Part shown: piece after piece, positions 1 through 7,089 of the stretch | How positions within the stretch are numbered: position 1 is the stretch's first letter | How the letters are laid out: each line of letters begins with the position of its first letter | Assembly (NCBI RefSeq): GCF_946479415.1 | Contig: NZ_CAMLFY010000045.1 | Coordinates: 1 to 33,219 of the forward strand | Length of the DNA stretch: 33,219 nucleotides | Direction: 5' to 3' | Source of the DNA: an uncultured Shinella sp. | Lineage (GTDB): Bacteria; Pseudomonadota; Alphaproteobacteria; Rhizobiales; Rhizobiaceae | The notes under the pieces: model-generated | Told to the model about the DNA's origin: nothing | Database searches by the model: none | What the model saw: only the letters and a program-made list of their open reading frames with translations | Position numbers and translations under genes: made by a program

Positions 1-279
1 AACGTCATCTCCGGCACCGTCCGCACCCTCACCGTCACCATGAAGGCACGCCTCAACCCGATCGAACGCACCTCCCGCGACGCACCCGACTTCCGCATCA
101 TGTCGGGTATGGCCGAAGTCGGCGCCGGCTGGAATGCCACCTCCAACGACGGCGAGCCCTACATATCGGTCAAGCTCGACGATCCGAGCTTCAACGCTCC
201 GATCAACGCCGCCCTTTGGCCCTCGGAGAACGAAGGCGATTACGACTTGGTCTGGAACCGTCCCAAGCGCGACGCCTGA
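1..279 (+). CDS. DUF736 family protein, 5' end cut by the window
   Basis: The frame is open from base 1 and ends at TGA 277-279, so about 92 residues are visible and the native start lies upstream. The pattern APDFRI, then a central G.GW..TS, then SVKLDDPSF and a final W is characteristic of DUF736, a family of about 100 residues abundant on alphaproteobacterial plasmids and integrative elements. No biochemical function is established. It is often found among plasmid maintenance and transfer genes, which fits this window. The Met at base 40 is internal and should not be taken as the start, because homologues have a conserved beta-strand region before it that is also encoded here. Confidence 0.85.
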   Translation, partial: NVISGTVRTLTVTMKARLNPIERTSRDAPDFRIMSGMAEVGAGWNATSNDGEPYISVKLDDPSFNAPINAALWPSENEGDYDLVWNRPKRDA

Positions 280-627
280 GGCCGCCAACCACGAGGCTCC
301 GTCATCCGGCAGAGCCTCACTTCTATTTGCTACCGAGGAAAAGTTCTCAGCGAAGAACTTTCTCCGGCGCAAGGGCTGACCTGAGGGCGGGCGCTGCGCT
401 ACGCCCCTAAAAGGGGTGCCCCAAGAACTCAAAATGTCAGCTCAGTCCGACCGAGGATGCCATGGCGACGGCAAGGCCTCAAGGACGAGCGGTTCCCCCA
501 ATTTTGCCGCAACACGACAAAATCGGCTCCCCCACTCGCCGGCGCTGCCGGTCGCTGCCGCGCTCCTTGACCCCTCGCCCCACCATGACCGCCGGCGTCA
601 TCTTTCTCAAAAGTCAAGGAGATGACG
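280..627. other. 348-bp gene-free region with several inverted repeats
   Basis: No convincing gene is seen. It holds GAGGCTC (293-299) with GAGCCTC (312-318), a possible terminator hairpin for the DUF736 gene although the T-tract is poor. It holds a perfect 8-bp stem AAAGTTCT (340-347) with AGAACTTT (354-361), and a short CCCC/GGGG hairpin at 404-416. It also has an imperfect palindrome of 11-bp arms, CAATTTTGCCG (499-509) and CGACAAAATCG (515-525), matching at 9 of 11 positions. The last resembles a protein-binding site; the others look like RNA hairpins. Confidence 0.5.
616..621 (+). promoter_or_regulatory. Shine-Dalgarno AAGGAG that decides the start at 628
   Basis: AAGGAG ends at 621. 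An ATG at 622 directly abuts it, which is too close for initiation, while the second in-frame ATG at 628 has a 6-nt spacer. The later start is therefore preferred for the small gene that follows. Confidence 0.7.
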
Positions 628-795
628 ATGACCTACGACCTCGACCGCACGATCCTCGAACTCGATGCCGAACTGCGCAACGCCCATCCTGACGAGCGCC
701 TTCAGATCGAAGCCGAACTTCAACTCGCGCTGGCCGAACGTGAGGCGGCCTTCGCTGAAATGTCCGGAGCAACGAGCGCCGAGCCGCCCTTTTAA
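628..795 (+). CDS. Small hypothetical protein (55 aa)
   Basis: A short gene with a strong ribosome-binding site (AAGGAG, 6-nt spacer), GC-rich third codon positions, and a stop inside an intrinsic terminator. The product starts MTYDLDRTILELDAEL, is acidic, and is predicted mostly helical with repeated L.AEL.. spacing (residues 7-45), suggesting a single helix or small coiled coil. There are no membrane segments and no catalytic motif. I do not recognise a named family. Its place after a DUF736 gene and before repABC suggests a plasmid housekeeping peptide, but that is inference only. Confidence 0.65.
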   Translation: MTYDLDRTILELDAELRNAHPDERLQIEAELQLALAEREAAFAEMSGATSAEPPF

Positions 796-805
796 GGCGG
801 CTTTT
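782..805 (+). terminator. Intrinsic terminator of the small gene
   Basis: A perfect 7-bp stem AGCCGCC (782-788) and GGCGGCT (796-802) with a 7-nt loop is followed directly by TTT. The stop codon TAA (793-795) lies in the loop, so the gene and its terminator overlap. Confidence 0.75.
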
Positions 806-1320
806 CCTGTCAACTGACTGCCTAGTCGCTGGCTGCTTCTTACCCGCGGCCACCTTTTCGACGACGTTGAGACGCGAGGCGCGGGAAAGAAATATAAGAG
901 AAGGAAAGGCGGCCTCACTGACCGATTTACGCTCGTTGCAAGAACGGTGGCGGGAAATCTGGCGGACGGACCGCGATGGTGCAACGCAGCCGTTTGTGCA
1001 ATCCCAAGCGCTTACCGTCTTCTCCTGTAATACATTCAGCGTGAAAGTGCCCAGACGCGATCCCAGATCGCAAGGCACCTTCTTTTCATTGCCTGCAAGA
1101 GCTTTGAACTCGCCCTTCCAGGCCGCAGCCCAACCGATGTGGGAACTTTCCTCCTTGATGCCACGTTCCTAGAACCGTCACCTCAGCCACCACAATCGGC
1201 CAGAAGGCCTGCAGCCCATTGCGCGGGGTCCACGATCTGTTGACCGATCGTCTGGTTCTGGTCACGGCAAATCCTTTCAAGCTGAAAGGGAGCGAGTTTC
1301 GCGGCGCTCTAGGCAACACC
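796..1320. other. 525-bp region without a recognisable gene
   Basis: No supported gene. On the plus strand, 1159-1343 is open to a TGA and reads as plausible amino acids (it includes the string LTDRLVLVTANPFKLKGSEF) but has no ATG or GTG near its 5' end and no family I recognise. It could be the tail of a degraded gene. The rest shows no RNA gene or repeat that I can support. Confidence 0.4.
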
Positions 1321-1596
1321 TTAGGTGCATTCAATCACGCCTGAGGCCGAGACAAACGGCTTGTAGCCGCGGATTCGCTTTTCCCGTAACAGATAGAGAA
1401 AGAGCACGACGGCATCTTTCTCGCGGTCGAAATGGCAGACCATCTCCCGCCCTGTGCTTCCGATCCTTCCCCATCGACGCGTCAGGGCGGTCTCCCCAAA
1501 CAACGTTGGCTCGATCGACATCGCATAAAAGCGCGCCACGTTGCGCGTCTGGTCGACGCGCTCAATATAAAGACGGTAGGGTTCCACGATTGTCAT
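1321..1596 (-). CDS. WGR-domain protein
   Basis: The product runs YRLYIERVD near the start, then a long middle with LTRRWGRIGSTG, then HFDREKDAV and a basic KKR-like end. This is the WGR domain, about 80 residues, named for its WGR triplet and found in eukaryotic PARPs and in many stand-alone alphaproteobacterial proteins. In PARPs the domain contacts nucleic acid; in bacteria the role of the solo form is unknown. I chose the ATG at 1596 (MTIVEPYRLY), giving 91 residues that match the domain. A TTG at 1668 would add 24 residues. Neither has a clear Shine-Dalgarno. It is transcribed away from repA, with 430 bp between them. Confidence 0.75.
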   Translation of the reverse strand: MTIVEPYRLYIERVDQTRNVARFYAMSIEPTLFGETALTRRWGRIGSTGREMVCHFDREKDAVVLFLYLLREKRIRGYKPFVSASGVIECT

Positions 1597-2026
1597 ACTG
1601 GCAGAATCGGCGATCGGCTGGTTTTCGTCCAACGAGACTTGTGAATCGGTGCGTCGCCTTCGATTCAAAACGTTGATGGATGAAGCGCTCTATTCGTGCG
1701 CAAGTGCTCACGCAGGGCTAGGCGGTCTTCGCCGATCCCTTTGACGGTCCGCTCGCTAAGGTGGCCTCAATCTGTCCGCCATTGCCTGGTCGCTTGTCTG
1801 TCGGAGAACCGCGACACGAAGAAAAGGGAAGGGAGGAGCTCAATCCCGCGGGATGCCAAGGGTCGTGTAACAAGCGCTTCCCCAAAGGACAGAGGCCCGC
1901 AGTTGAGAACTTTCTGTTGGGAAGGGCTGGCGTTAACCTTTCATTAACCCAATTTGCCTTGACCAGCTCTCCGACTCGGATCATTTTTACGCTCAATTGC
2001 CGATTTCACTCGATTGAGCGTTTATA
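1597..2026. promoter_or_regulatory. Leader and control region of repABC
   Basis: No gene is supported here. The region holds a perfect 12-bp palindrome ATCCCGCGGGAT (1843-1854), an inverted pair GTTAA (1932-1936) with TTAAC (1944-1948), and a -35-like TTGACC at 1959-1964 with only a weak -10 near 1982-1990. An 8-bp inverted repeat lies just before repA. RepA and RepB of repABC plasmids repress this type of promoter, so these sites are operator or partition-site candidates. No match to the 16-bp parS consensus of repABC plasmids was found by eye. Confidence 0.5.
1990..2020 (+). promoter_or_regulatory. Inverted repeat immediately upstream of repA
   Basis: CGCTCAAT (1990-1997) and ATTGAGCG (2013-2020) are perfect 8-bp arms around a 15-bp spacer and end 6 bp before the repA ATG. 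It could be the RepA/RepB operator or a leader hairpin. There is no clear Shine-Dalgarno between it and repA. A perfect TATAAT (2023-2028) overlaps the repA start codon but has no matching -35. Confidence 0.5.
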
Positions 2027-3244
2027 ATGAATTCAGTCGCTACTCACTCGCTGGCGCGTACATCAGCGGTCCCATCGCTAACCCGCCTCATCGAGGCCGA
2101 CGCCGATCTCCTCAGCGCTCAGCTCCAACAGTTACGGGCGCGTGCATTTCCTCCGACGGCCGAAAAACAGCTGCGCAAATTCATGGCGGGTGAGGCCGCC
2201 AAGCTCATCGGAATCAGTGACGCCTACCTTCGCACGCTGGCGGCGGAAGGGAACATTCCCGATGCGGAAAAGAATGGCGCTGGACGCCGCCTTTATTCGC
2301 TTGAGCAAATCCACGAGATCCGCCACTACCTGAGTGGTAACAAGAAGGGTTACTCGCCGCAGCGCACCGCCAACGAAACGCTTCAGGTCATCGCCGTGAC
2401 CAATTTCAAAGGTGGGTCGGGCAAGACGACGACCGCCGCGCATCTCGCACAGTATTTCGCGCTTCGAGGCTATCGCACGCTGGCTGTCGATCTCGATCCA
2501 CAGGCGTCGCTTTCGGCGCTCTTCGGCATTCAGCCCGAATTCGACCTCGGTCCAAACGAAACTATGTACGGCGCAATCCGCTATGACGATCAGCAGCGAC
2601 CGCTCGCGGACATCATCCGCAAGACCTATTTTACCGGCCTCGACATCATGCCTGGCAATCTCGAACTTCAGGAATTCGAGCATGACACGCCACGCATCCT
2701 CAGCGAACGGTCGCGCAATCGCGAACAGATGTTCTTCACGCGCATTGCCACGGCGCTTGCGTCCGTCGAGAAAAACTACGACGTCGTAATCCTCGATTGC
2801 CCGCCCTCGCTCGGCTACCTGACGCTGTCGGCTCTTTGTGCGGCCCGCAGTGTCGTCGTCACCATCCATCCCCAGATGCTGGACGTAGCCTCGATGTCGC
2901 AATTCCTGCACATGACGGCCGGCCTGTTCGATGTTGTCGAAAAGGCGGGCGGCAATGCCGACTACGATTTCTTCCGCTACGCGGTCACGCGCTACGAGCC
3001 GAGCGACGGCCCGCAAGGCCAGATCGTCGGCCTGCTGAAGAGCCTGTTCGGAGATCGGGTGCTGACCAACGCCATGGTCAAATCAGCAGCAATCTCGGAC
3101 GCCGGCATCACCAAGCAGACCCTGTACGAGGTCGGACGCGAGAATTTCACGCGCGCCACCTACGATCGGGCGATCGAGTCGCTCGACAACATGAACGGTG
3201 AAATCGAAATGCTCGTCAAACAAGCCTGGGGGCGTAAGACATGA
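2027..3244 (+). CDS. repA: Plasmid partitioning protein RepA (ParA family)
   Basis: RepA is the ATPase of the repABC partition system and represses the operon with RepB. The 405-residue length is typical. Residues about 50-110 form the helix-turn-helix region (AKLIGISDAYLRTLAAEG, then RRLYSLEQI). The deviant Walker A is KGGSGKTTT from K128, followed by VDLDPQAS (the A' box) and VILDCPPSLG (Walker B). The start is the ATG at 2027, which gives the usual N-terminal length. Its stop overlaps the repB start in ATGA (3241-3244), so translation is coupled. All key residues are intact, so the protein should be functional. Confidence 0.97.
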   Translation: MNSVATHSLARTSAVPSLTRLIEADADLLSAQLQQLRARAFPPTAEKQLRKFMAGEAAKLIGISDAYLRTLAAEGNIPDAEKNGAGRRLYSLEQIHEIRHYLSGNKKGYSPQRTANETLQVIAVTNFKGGSGKTTTAAHLAQYFALRGYRTLAVDLDPQASLSALFGIQPEFDLGPNETMYGAIRYDDQQRPLADIIRKTYFTGLDIMPGNLELQEFEHDTPRILSERSRNREQMFFTRIATALASVEKNYDVVILDCPPSLGYLTLSALCAARSVVVTIHPQMLDVASMSQFLHMTAGLFDVVEKAGGNADYDFFRYAVTRYEPSDGPQGQIVGLLKSLFGDRVLTNAMVKSAAISDAGITKQTLYEVGRENFTRATYDRAIESLDNMNGEIEMLVKQAWGRKT

Positions 3245-4272
3245 GCAGGCGAAGCGACCGACTCAAAAGCTTTCTCGAGCCGATTCAGCAATCTGCGGTC
3301 ACTGCTACGGCGGAGGGTGCGCCGCGGCAAAAGCCGGCGGTGCAATCGGGTGCACTAAATTCGATGAACCAAGCGATCGCAAATCTGGCAACCGAGGCCG
3401 AGGAAGCCGATCGTCTGCGCGCGCAACTCGAAGCCGGCGAGACCGTCATCGAACTTGATCCTACGGTCATTCATCGGTCCTTTGTCAAGGACCGTCTCGA
3501 CGACCATACCGGGACAAGCTTCGCCGAATTGCGTGAAAGCATGCGCAGTACCGGCCAGATCGTCCCGGTCCTGGTGCGACCGCACCCTGAGATCCCGGGG
3601 GAGTACCAACTCGCCTTCGGCCATCGCCGCCTGGAGGCGCTCAGACAGATCGGCTCCAAGGTCAAGGCGGTCGTCCGGCCCCTCTCCGATGAAGACCTGA
3701 TCCGCGCCCAGGGCAAGGAAAATACCGACCGCCTGGACCTCTCTTTCATTGAGAAGGCACTGTTTGCGCTCCGGCTCGAAGAGATGGGCATTCGCCGGCA
3801 AGTCATCATGGATGCGCTGACGACGACATCGAAGGGGGTTCTGTCCGGGATGATCTCGCTTGCGAGTTCCATCCCCGCGGATCTCATCGAGGCGATCGGA
3901 CCAGCGCCTTCGATCGGCCGCCCGCGCTGGGAAAGCGTGGCGAGCCTGATTGCTGAGACCGATGGCGAAAACGCATGGCGGCATCTGATCGACGATAGCG
4001 CGTTTCGCGCTCGCTCGAGCGATCAGCGGTTCGAGGCCGTCATGCGGGCGCTGACGCCCCGCAAGGCCGCCGTCAGCAACGAGCGCATCATCCAGACAGG
4101 GGAGGGGCGCCGAATTGCGACGGTACAGTTCGCCAAGCGGGCTGTGAAAGTGACTATCCAGACGAAGGATTCGCCAGATTTCGCGGAATTTCTCCTGCGG
4201 ACGCTGCCAGACATTTATGCCGCGTATGTCTCGGAAGGGACAGGCACCGTTAAGACCGAAACACAGGAGTAG
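3241..4272 (+). CDS. repB: Plasmid partitioning protein RepB (ParB family)
   Basis: RepB binds the centromere-like parS and works with RepA in plasmid segregation and autorepression. The 343-residue product has a charged N-terminal region with the likely RepA contact, a ParB nuclease-like fold from about residue 68 (VIELDPTVI, FGHRRLEA at 126-133, GKENTDR), then a helix-turn-helix part near 165-215. It starts at the ATG that overlaps the repA stop by four bases. An AGGAG occurs at its 3' end but belongs to no downstream gene. It is followed by the antisense RNA interval and repC. Confidence 0.96.
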   Translation: MSRRSDRLKSFLEPIQQSAVTATAEGAPRQKPAVQSGALNSMNQAIANLATEAEEADRLRAQLEAGETVIELDPTVIHRSFVKDRLDDHTGTSFAELRESMRSTGQIVPVLVRPHPEIPGEYQLAFGHRRLEALRQIGSKVKAVVRPLSDEDLIRAQGKENTDRLDLSFIEKALFALRLEEMGIRRQVIMDALTTTSKGVLSGMISLASSIPADLIEAIGPAPSIGRPRWESVASLIAETDGENAWRHLIDDSAFRARSSDQRFEAVMRALTPRKAAVSNERIIQTGEGRRIATVQFAKRAVKVTIQTKDSPDFAEFLLRTLPDIYAAYVSEGTGTVKTETQE

Positions 4273-4281
4273 GATGCAAAA

Positions 4282-4316
4282 GAAAAAGGCCCCCAAGCGG
4301 TAAAACCGTGGAAGCC
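4282..4316 (-). terminator. Intrinsic terminator of the ctRNA
   Basis: On the minus strand GGCTTCCACGGT folds onto ACCGCTTGGGGGCC, pairing GGC, CCA and CGGT with small bulges. The run TTTTTCTTTT follows. On the plus strand the same hairpin lies in the repBC message, where it is the likely kissing target. Confidence 0.75.
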
Positions 4317-4335
4317 TCTCTCGTATTCCGTGACA
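4282..4335 (-). ncRNA. incA: Counter-transcribed RNA (ctRNA/incA) controlling repC
   Basis: In repABC plasmids a small antisense RNA of roughly 50-60 nt is encoded between repB and repC, lowers RepC synthesis and causes incompatibility. Here the minus strand has a promoter TTGACT-N17-GATTCT, placing the start near 4335. It ends in a GC-rich hairpin (4288-4316) followed by a T-rich tract on the minus strand (4287 down to about 4278). The predicted RNA is about 50-55 nt, as expected. The start base is inferred from the promoter and was not measured. Confidence 0.85.
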
Positions 4336-4341
4336 AGAGCG

Positions 4342-4370
4342 AGAATCGCATTTCCACGAATCCCAGTCAA
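4342..4370 (-). promoter_or_regulatory. ctRNA promoter
   Basis: Minus-strand -35 TTGACT (4370-4365) and -10 GATTCT (4347-4342) are separated by exactly 17 bp. This is the strongest sigma70-like promoter in the replication region, as expected for a constitutively made antisense RNA. Confidence 0.75.
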
Positions 4371-4428
4371 GAGTCTTTGGCACCGTTTTGGTGAGCGGAT
4401 TTCTTTTGCCTTTTGAAAGGTGAGGGAA

Positions 4429-5643
4429 ATGCAAAGTGGACAGGTGACGACGCCCTTCGGGCGGCGGCCGATGACGCTCGCCCTTGTGAAAGGGCAGCTC
4501 GAAGCCGGCGAGGCCAAGCCGGCGGCGGCGATCGATAAATGGAAGGTGCTCCGGGATTTGAGCGAAGCCAAGGCGGTGTTCGGTCTCCAGGACCGGGCGC
4601 TTGCCGTTCTCCATGCGCTTTTGAGCTTTTATCCCGACACGGAACTCTCCGAGGAGCGGGGCCTGGTGGTGTTTCCGTCGAACGTGCAGTTGTCGATCCG
4701 CGCCCATGGGATCGCCGGGACCACGTTACGAAAGCATCTGGGCATCCTGGTCGAGGCGGGTCTGATCCAGCGCCGCGACAGCCCGAACGGCAAACGCTAC
4801 GCGCATCGGTCGCGAGGCGGCGAGATCGAGCAGGCATTCGGCTTCGATCTCGCGCCTCTCATCGCACGGGCAAGCGAAATCGCGCTGGCTGCCCAGAACG
4901 CAGCGGCCGAGACGCTGCGTTTCAAGCGTTCACGCGAGGCGCTAACGATTTGCCGGCGCGACGTCCGCAAGCTGATTACGGCCGCAATGGAAGAGGGCGC
5001 CGAAGGCGATTGGAGCGGCATAGAGGCCATGTATATCGCGCTCGTCGCGCGCTTGCCGCGGTCTCCGAGCCAGCAGGATGTCGACGCTGTCCTGGAAGAC
5101 ATGCTGATGTTACGCGAGGAAATCCTCAATCAACTGGAAATTCAGTTAAAAACACAAAAATGCGACGGCAATGACATCGAAAACCGATGCCATATACAGG
5201 ATTCAAAACCCGAATCCTTCCATGAACTTGAACCTCGCTCCAAAAAAGAGCAGGGCGAAAAGCCGAGCCAGAAACCGAACCGGATTGCCGAGCCGCTAAA
5301 GGCTTACCCGTTGCCTTTGGTGTTGAGGGCCTGCCCGCAGATTGCCGACTACGCGGCCGGCGGCCGGATCGAGAGTTGGCGCGAACTGATGACGGCCGCG
5401 GTCACGGTCAGATCGGCGCTCGGGGTGAGCCCGTCGGCCTATCAAGAGGCTTGCGAGGTGATGGGGCCGGAACATGCCGCGATTGCGGTGGCCTGCATCC
5501 TGGAGCGGGCCGAGCACATCACGTCGCCGGGCGGCTATCTGCGCGACCTCACCCGAAAAGCGGAGCGCGGCGAATTTGGACTCGGGCCGATGCTGATGGC
5601 GGCGCTCAGGGCGAACGGGGAGGCCGCGAAGCGAAGCGCGTGA
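4429..5643 (+). CDS. repC: Replication initiator RepC
   Basis: RepC is the replication initiator of repABC plasmids; the origin lies inside its own coding sequence. I start at ATG 4429, giving 404 residues that begin MQSGQVTTPFGRRPMTLA, matching the conserved RepC N-terminus (TTPFGRRPMTLA). The GTG at 4420 would add three residues. GAAAGG at 4415-4420 serves as ribosome-binding site. The N-terminal half holds the winged-helix DNA-binding domain (GTTLRKHLGILVEAGLIQRRDS). An AT-richer segment at 5140-5230 within the gene is the expected position of the origin. The C-terminal domain ends GYLRDLTRKAERGEF, typical of the family. Confidence 0.96.
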   Translation: MQSGQVTTPFGRRPMTLALVKGQLEAGEAKPAAAIDKWKVLRDLSEAKAVFGLQDRALAVLHALLSFYPDTELSEERGLVVFPSNVQLSIRAHGIAGTTLRKHLGILVEAGLIQRRDSPNGKRYAHRSRGGEIEQAFGFDLAPLIARASEIALAAQNAAAETLRFKRSREALTICRRDVRKLITAAMEEGAEGDWSGIEAMYIALVARLPRSPSQQDVDAVLEDMLMLREEILNQLEIQLKTQKCDGNDIENRCHIQDSKPESFHELEPRSKKEQGEKPSQKPNRIAEPLKAYPLPLVLRACPQIADYAAGGRIESWRELMTAAVTVRSALGVSPSAYQEACEVMGPEHAAIAVACILERAEHITSPGGYLRDLTRKAERGEFGLGPMLMAALRANGEAAKRSA

Positions 5644-5663
5644 TGGCCTCCCTCTTTCCCCGC

Positions 5664-6044
5664 TCAGGAAATATCGGGGATCCGATCGGCGATTTTTTCG
5701 AGATAGTCGTCGATCGCCTCCTCGATGTAGGAGTTGAACTTCCGGCGCTCGATGGCGGCAAGGATCTTCAGCGTCTTGTGAACCTCGGCGCGGATATGGA
5801 TGCCGGTCGTGACTTTTTCGGTGTCGCGGAAGCGTTTGCCGGCGACCGGGTCGAGGCTTTCGCCCTTGGCCACCATCTCGCGGAGCTGATCGCGCGCCAA
5901 CGGCGGCTTCGTTGATGGTGCCGATGCCTGGTCTTCGTCAGCAGATTTTGCCGCAGGCAGTACCTTTTCGCGAACCGAAGGACGGTCGCGGGCTGTCGAG
6001 ATCAATCCGAGGACGAGGTTTTTGCTGTCTGCGCCGTCGCTCAT
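5664..6044 (-). CDS. Small partner of the ParA/VirC1-like ATPase (possible ribbon-helix-helix)
   Basis: A 126-residue protein with a low-complexity, charged N-terminal half (residues 1-75, rich in A, K, D, P) and a compact C-terminal segment (VTTGIHIRAEVHKTLKIL, then SYIEEAIDDYLEKI). The C-terminal part fits a beta strand plus two helices as in ribbon-helix-helix DNA-binding proteins. Its start overlaps the stop of the upstream ATPase gene in ATGA (6041-6044), so the two are translationally coupled. The arrangement mirrors VirC1-VirC2 of Ti plasmids, where the RHH protein VirC2 and the ParA-like VirC1 help relaxosome assembly at the transfer origin. The VirC2 analogy is inference from order and fold; sequence similarity could not be tested. 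Confidence 0.7.
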   Translation of the reverse strand: MSDGADSKNLVLGLISTARDRPSVREKVLPAAKSADEDQASAPSTKPPLARDQLREMVAKGESLDPVAGKRFRDTEKVTTGIHIRAEVHKTLKILAAIERRKFNSYIEEAIDDYLEKIADRIPDIS

Positions 6045-6724
6045 TGCTTTGCCTCGCTGGCCTTCGACCGGTAGAGAGCAAGCACCTCGCCAAGCAGCGT
6101 TTCCATTTCCGCGATCGCCTTCGGATCCGGCTTTGCTGATGTCTGGAGCGTGCCGGCGGCGCCAATCGATTGATAGGAGGCGCGGCGCGCGATCGGCTGG
6201 CTGGCGAGTGCGACACCGCTCTCGCGTAAAATTTCCCTGAGTGGCTCATGCGCCTTGGCGCGGCCGGTCACCAGATCGTGCTGGTTGATGACGATCATCG
6301 TCGGGAGCGTGCGCTTCTGATCCTCTTCGACCACCGGAACATGGTTCAGGGCGAGTTGCATGCCGGCAACGACGTCGTCCTGGGTCGTCTGCAGCGGAAT
6401 CAGGACGATGTCGGCACAATAGAGGCCGGCGAACAGGTTTTCGTTGGTCGTGCCCTCGACATCGACGAAGACGATCTTGCCCTCCTGCTGATGATGGAGA
6501 GCGAGCTTGTAGATCTGGTTGGGATCGAGGCAGCTCTCGGCCTCCAGCCGGTCGGGCCAGACGTCCATCTGTTTCGACATCGTGACCCATCGCATCGTAT
6601 TGGCGCGGCTGTCGGCATCGATCAGGAAGACGTCGTTACCGGCATGGGCGGCTGTGCCCGAGAGAGCGCGGACGAGGGTGGACTTGCCGGTTCCGCCCTT
6701 CGGGTTGGCGATGGTCACGATCAT
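6041..6724 (-). CDS. ParA/VirC1-like ATPase of the mobilisation module
   Basis: A 227-residue ParA-superfamily ATPase. The deviant Walker A is NPKGGTGKST (residues 7-16), followed by FLIDADSRANTMRW (A' motif) and IVFVDVEGT (Walker B region). It lacks the long N-terminal HTH of RepA, so it is a second, shorter type. It is encoded divergently from mobC across the oriT region and coupled to the small gene behind it. In Ti plasmids VirC1 recruits the relaxosome to the cell pole; a similar role here is plausible. Ribosome-binding site GAAGGAG lies 7 nt before the ATG. A promoter TTGCGG-N17-TAACTA is visible at 6782-6754. Confidence 0.85.
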   Translation of the reverse strand: MIVTIANPKGGTGKSTLVRALSGTAAHAGNDVFLIDADSRANTMRWVTMSKQMDVWPDRLEAESCLDPNQIYKLALHHQQEGKIVFVDVEGTTNENLFAGLYCADIVLIPLQTTQDDVVAGMQLALNHVPVVEEDQKRTLPTMIVINQHDLVTGRAKAHEPLREILRESGVALASQPIARRASYQSIGAAGTLQTSAKPDPKAIAEMETLLGEVLALYRSKASEAKQ

Positions 6725-6743
6725 GATGGCTCCTTCATTTTGC

Positions 6744-6758
6744 GAATAAACTATAGTT
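6744..6758 (+). repeat. Repeated element A, copy 1 (AACTATAGTT palindrome)
   Basis: GAATAAACTATAGTT matches the copy at 7066-7080 at 14 of 15 positions. It contains the perfect 10-bp palindrome AACTATAGTT and overlaps the -10 of the predicted parA-like promoter, so it could be an operator. Confidence 0.55.
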
Positions 6759-6782
6759 AGTTCATCGCTCCTCTCTCCGCAA
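6754..6782 (-). promoter_or_regulatory. Candidate promoter of the parA-like operon
   Basis: Minus-strand TTGCGG (6782-6777), 17-bp spacer, TAACTA (6759-6754). It lies 30 bp before the start codon of the ATPase gene and its -10 overlaps the AACTATAGTT palindrome. Confidence 0.5.
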
Positions 6783-7048
6783 TGCGTCCGTTGCTCATTG
6801 TTCGTTCAACGTTGATGATTGTCGATTGATGATTGACCGCCGACAACGGGCAATCACCAACGAGCAATTGGCAATTGCCCCTTGGTGATGAGCAACGACA
6901 GCGCGGTTAACTGTTAGTGGTTAATGGGTAATTGGCAATTGCCAGTGATATCGCTGGCAAAGCTCGCACGAACAACGGGCAACTGTTAGCGGGACCGGCT
7001 GGCGTTGGAGGTGAGTTGTTGTGGTGGGAGCTGGGCGAGAGGGTTATG

Positions 7049-7080
7049 TTGGGATGATGAATTGAGAATAAAATATAGTT
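7049..7080 (+). promoter_or_regulatory. Candidate mobC-relaxase promoter with repeated element A, copy 2
   Basis: TTGGGA (7049-7054), 17-bp spacer, AATATA (7072-7077). The -10 lies inside GAATAAAATATAGTT (7066-7080), the second copy of the element found at the parA-like promoter. One shared regulator could control both transfer operons from these sites. Confidence 0.45.
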
Positions 7081-7089
7081 TTGCCTTAG

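Larger units (their letters stand above)
4276..4409 (+). repeat. Long-range inverted repeat bracketing the repB-repC interval
   Basis: GCAAAAGAA (4276-4284) and TTCTTTTGC (4401-4409) are perfect 9-bp complements, 116 bp apart. In the mRNA they would close a domain containing the antisense target and end 19 nt before the repC start. This could be part of the structure that exposes or hides the repC ribosome-binding site. Confidence 0.5.

Noticed and set aside
1159..1343. Open plus-strand frame before the WGR gene
   Set aside because: No start codon, no ribosome-binding site and no family; reported only as a possible gene tail.
2132..3016. Minus-strand 294-codon frame opposite repA
   Set aside because: It lies wholly within repA and has no independent support.
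3355..4707. Long minus-strand reading frame antisense to repB and repC (450 codons)
   Set aside because: It is the mirror of a GC-rich gene and covers the ctRNA locus; the translation resembles no protein, and repB and repC on the other strand are certain.
1597..5643. Canonical repABC parS site (16-bp palindrome GTTnnCnGCnGnnAAC)
   Set aside because: No match was found by eye around repABC; a pattern search would settle it.
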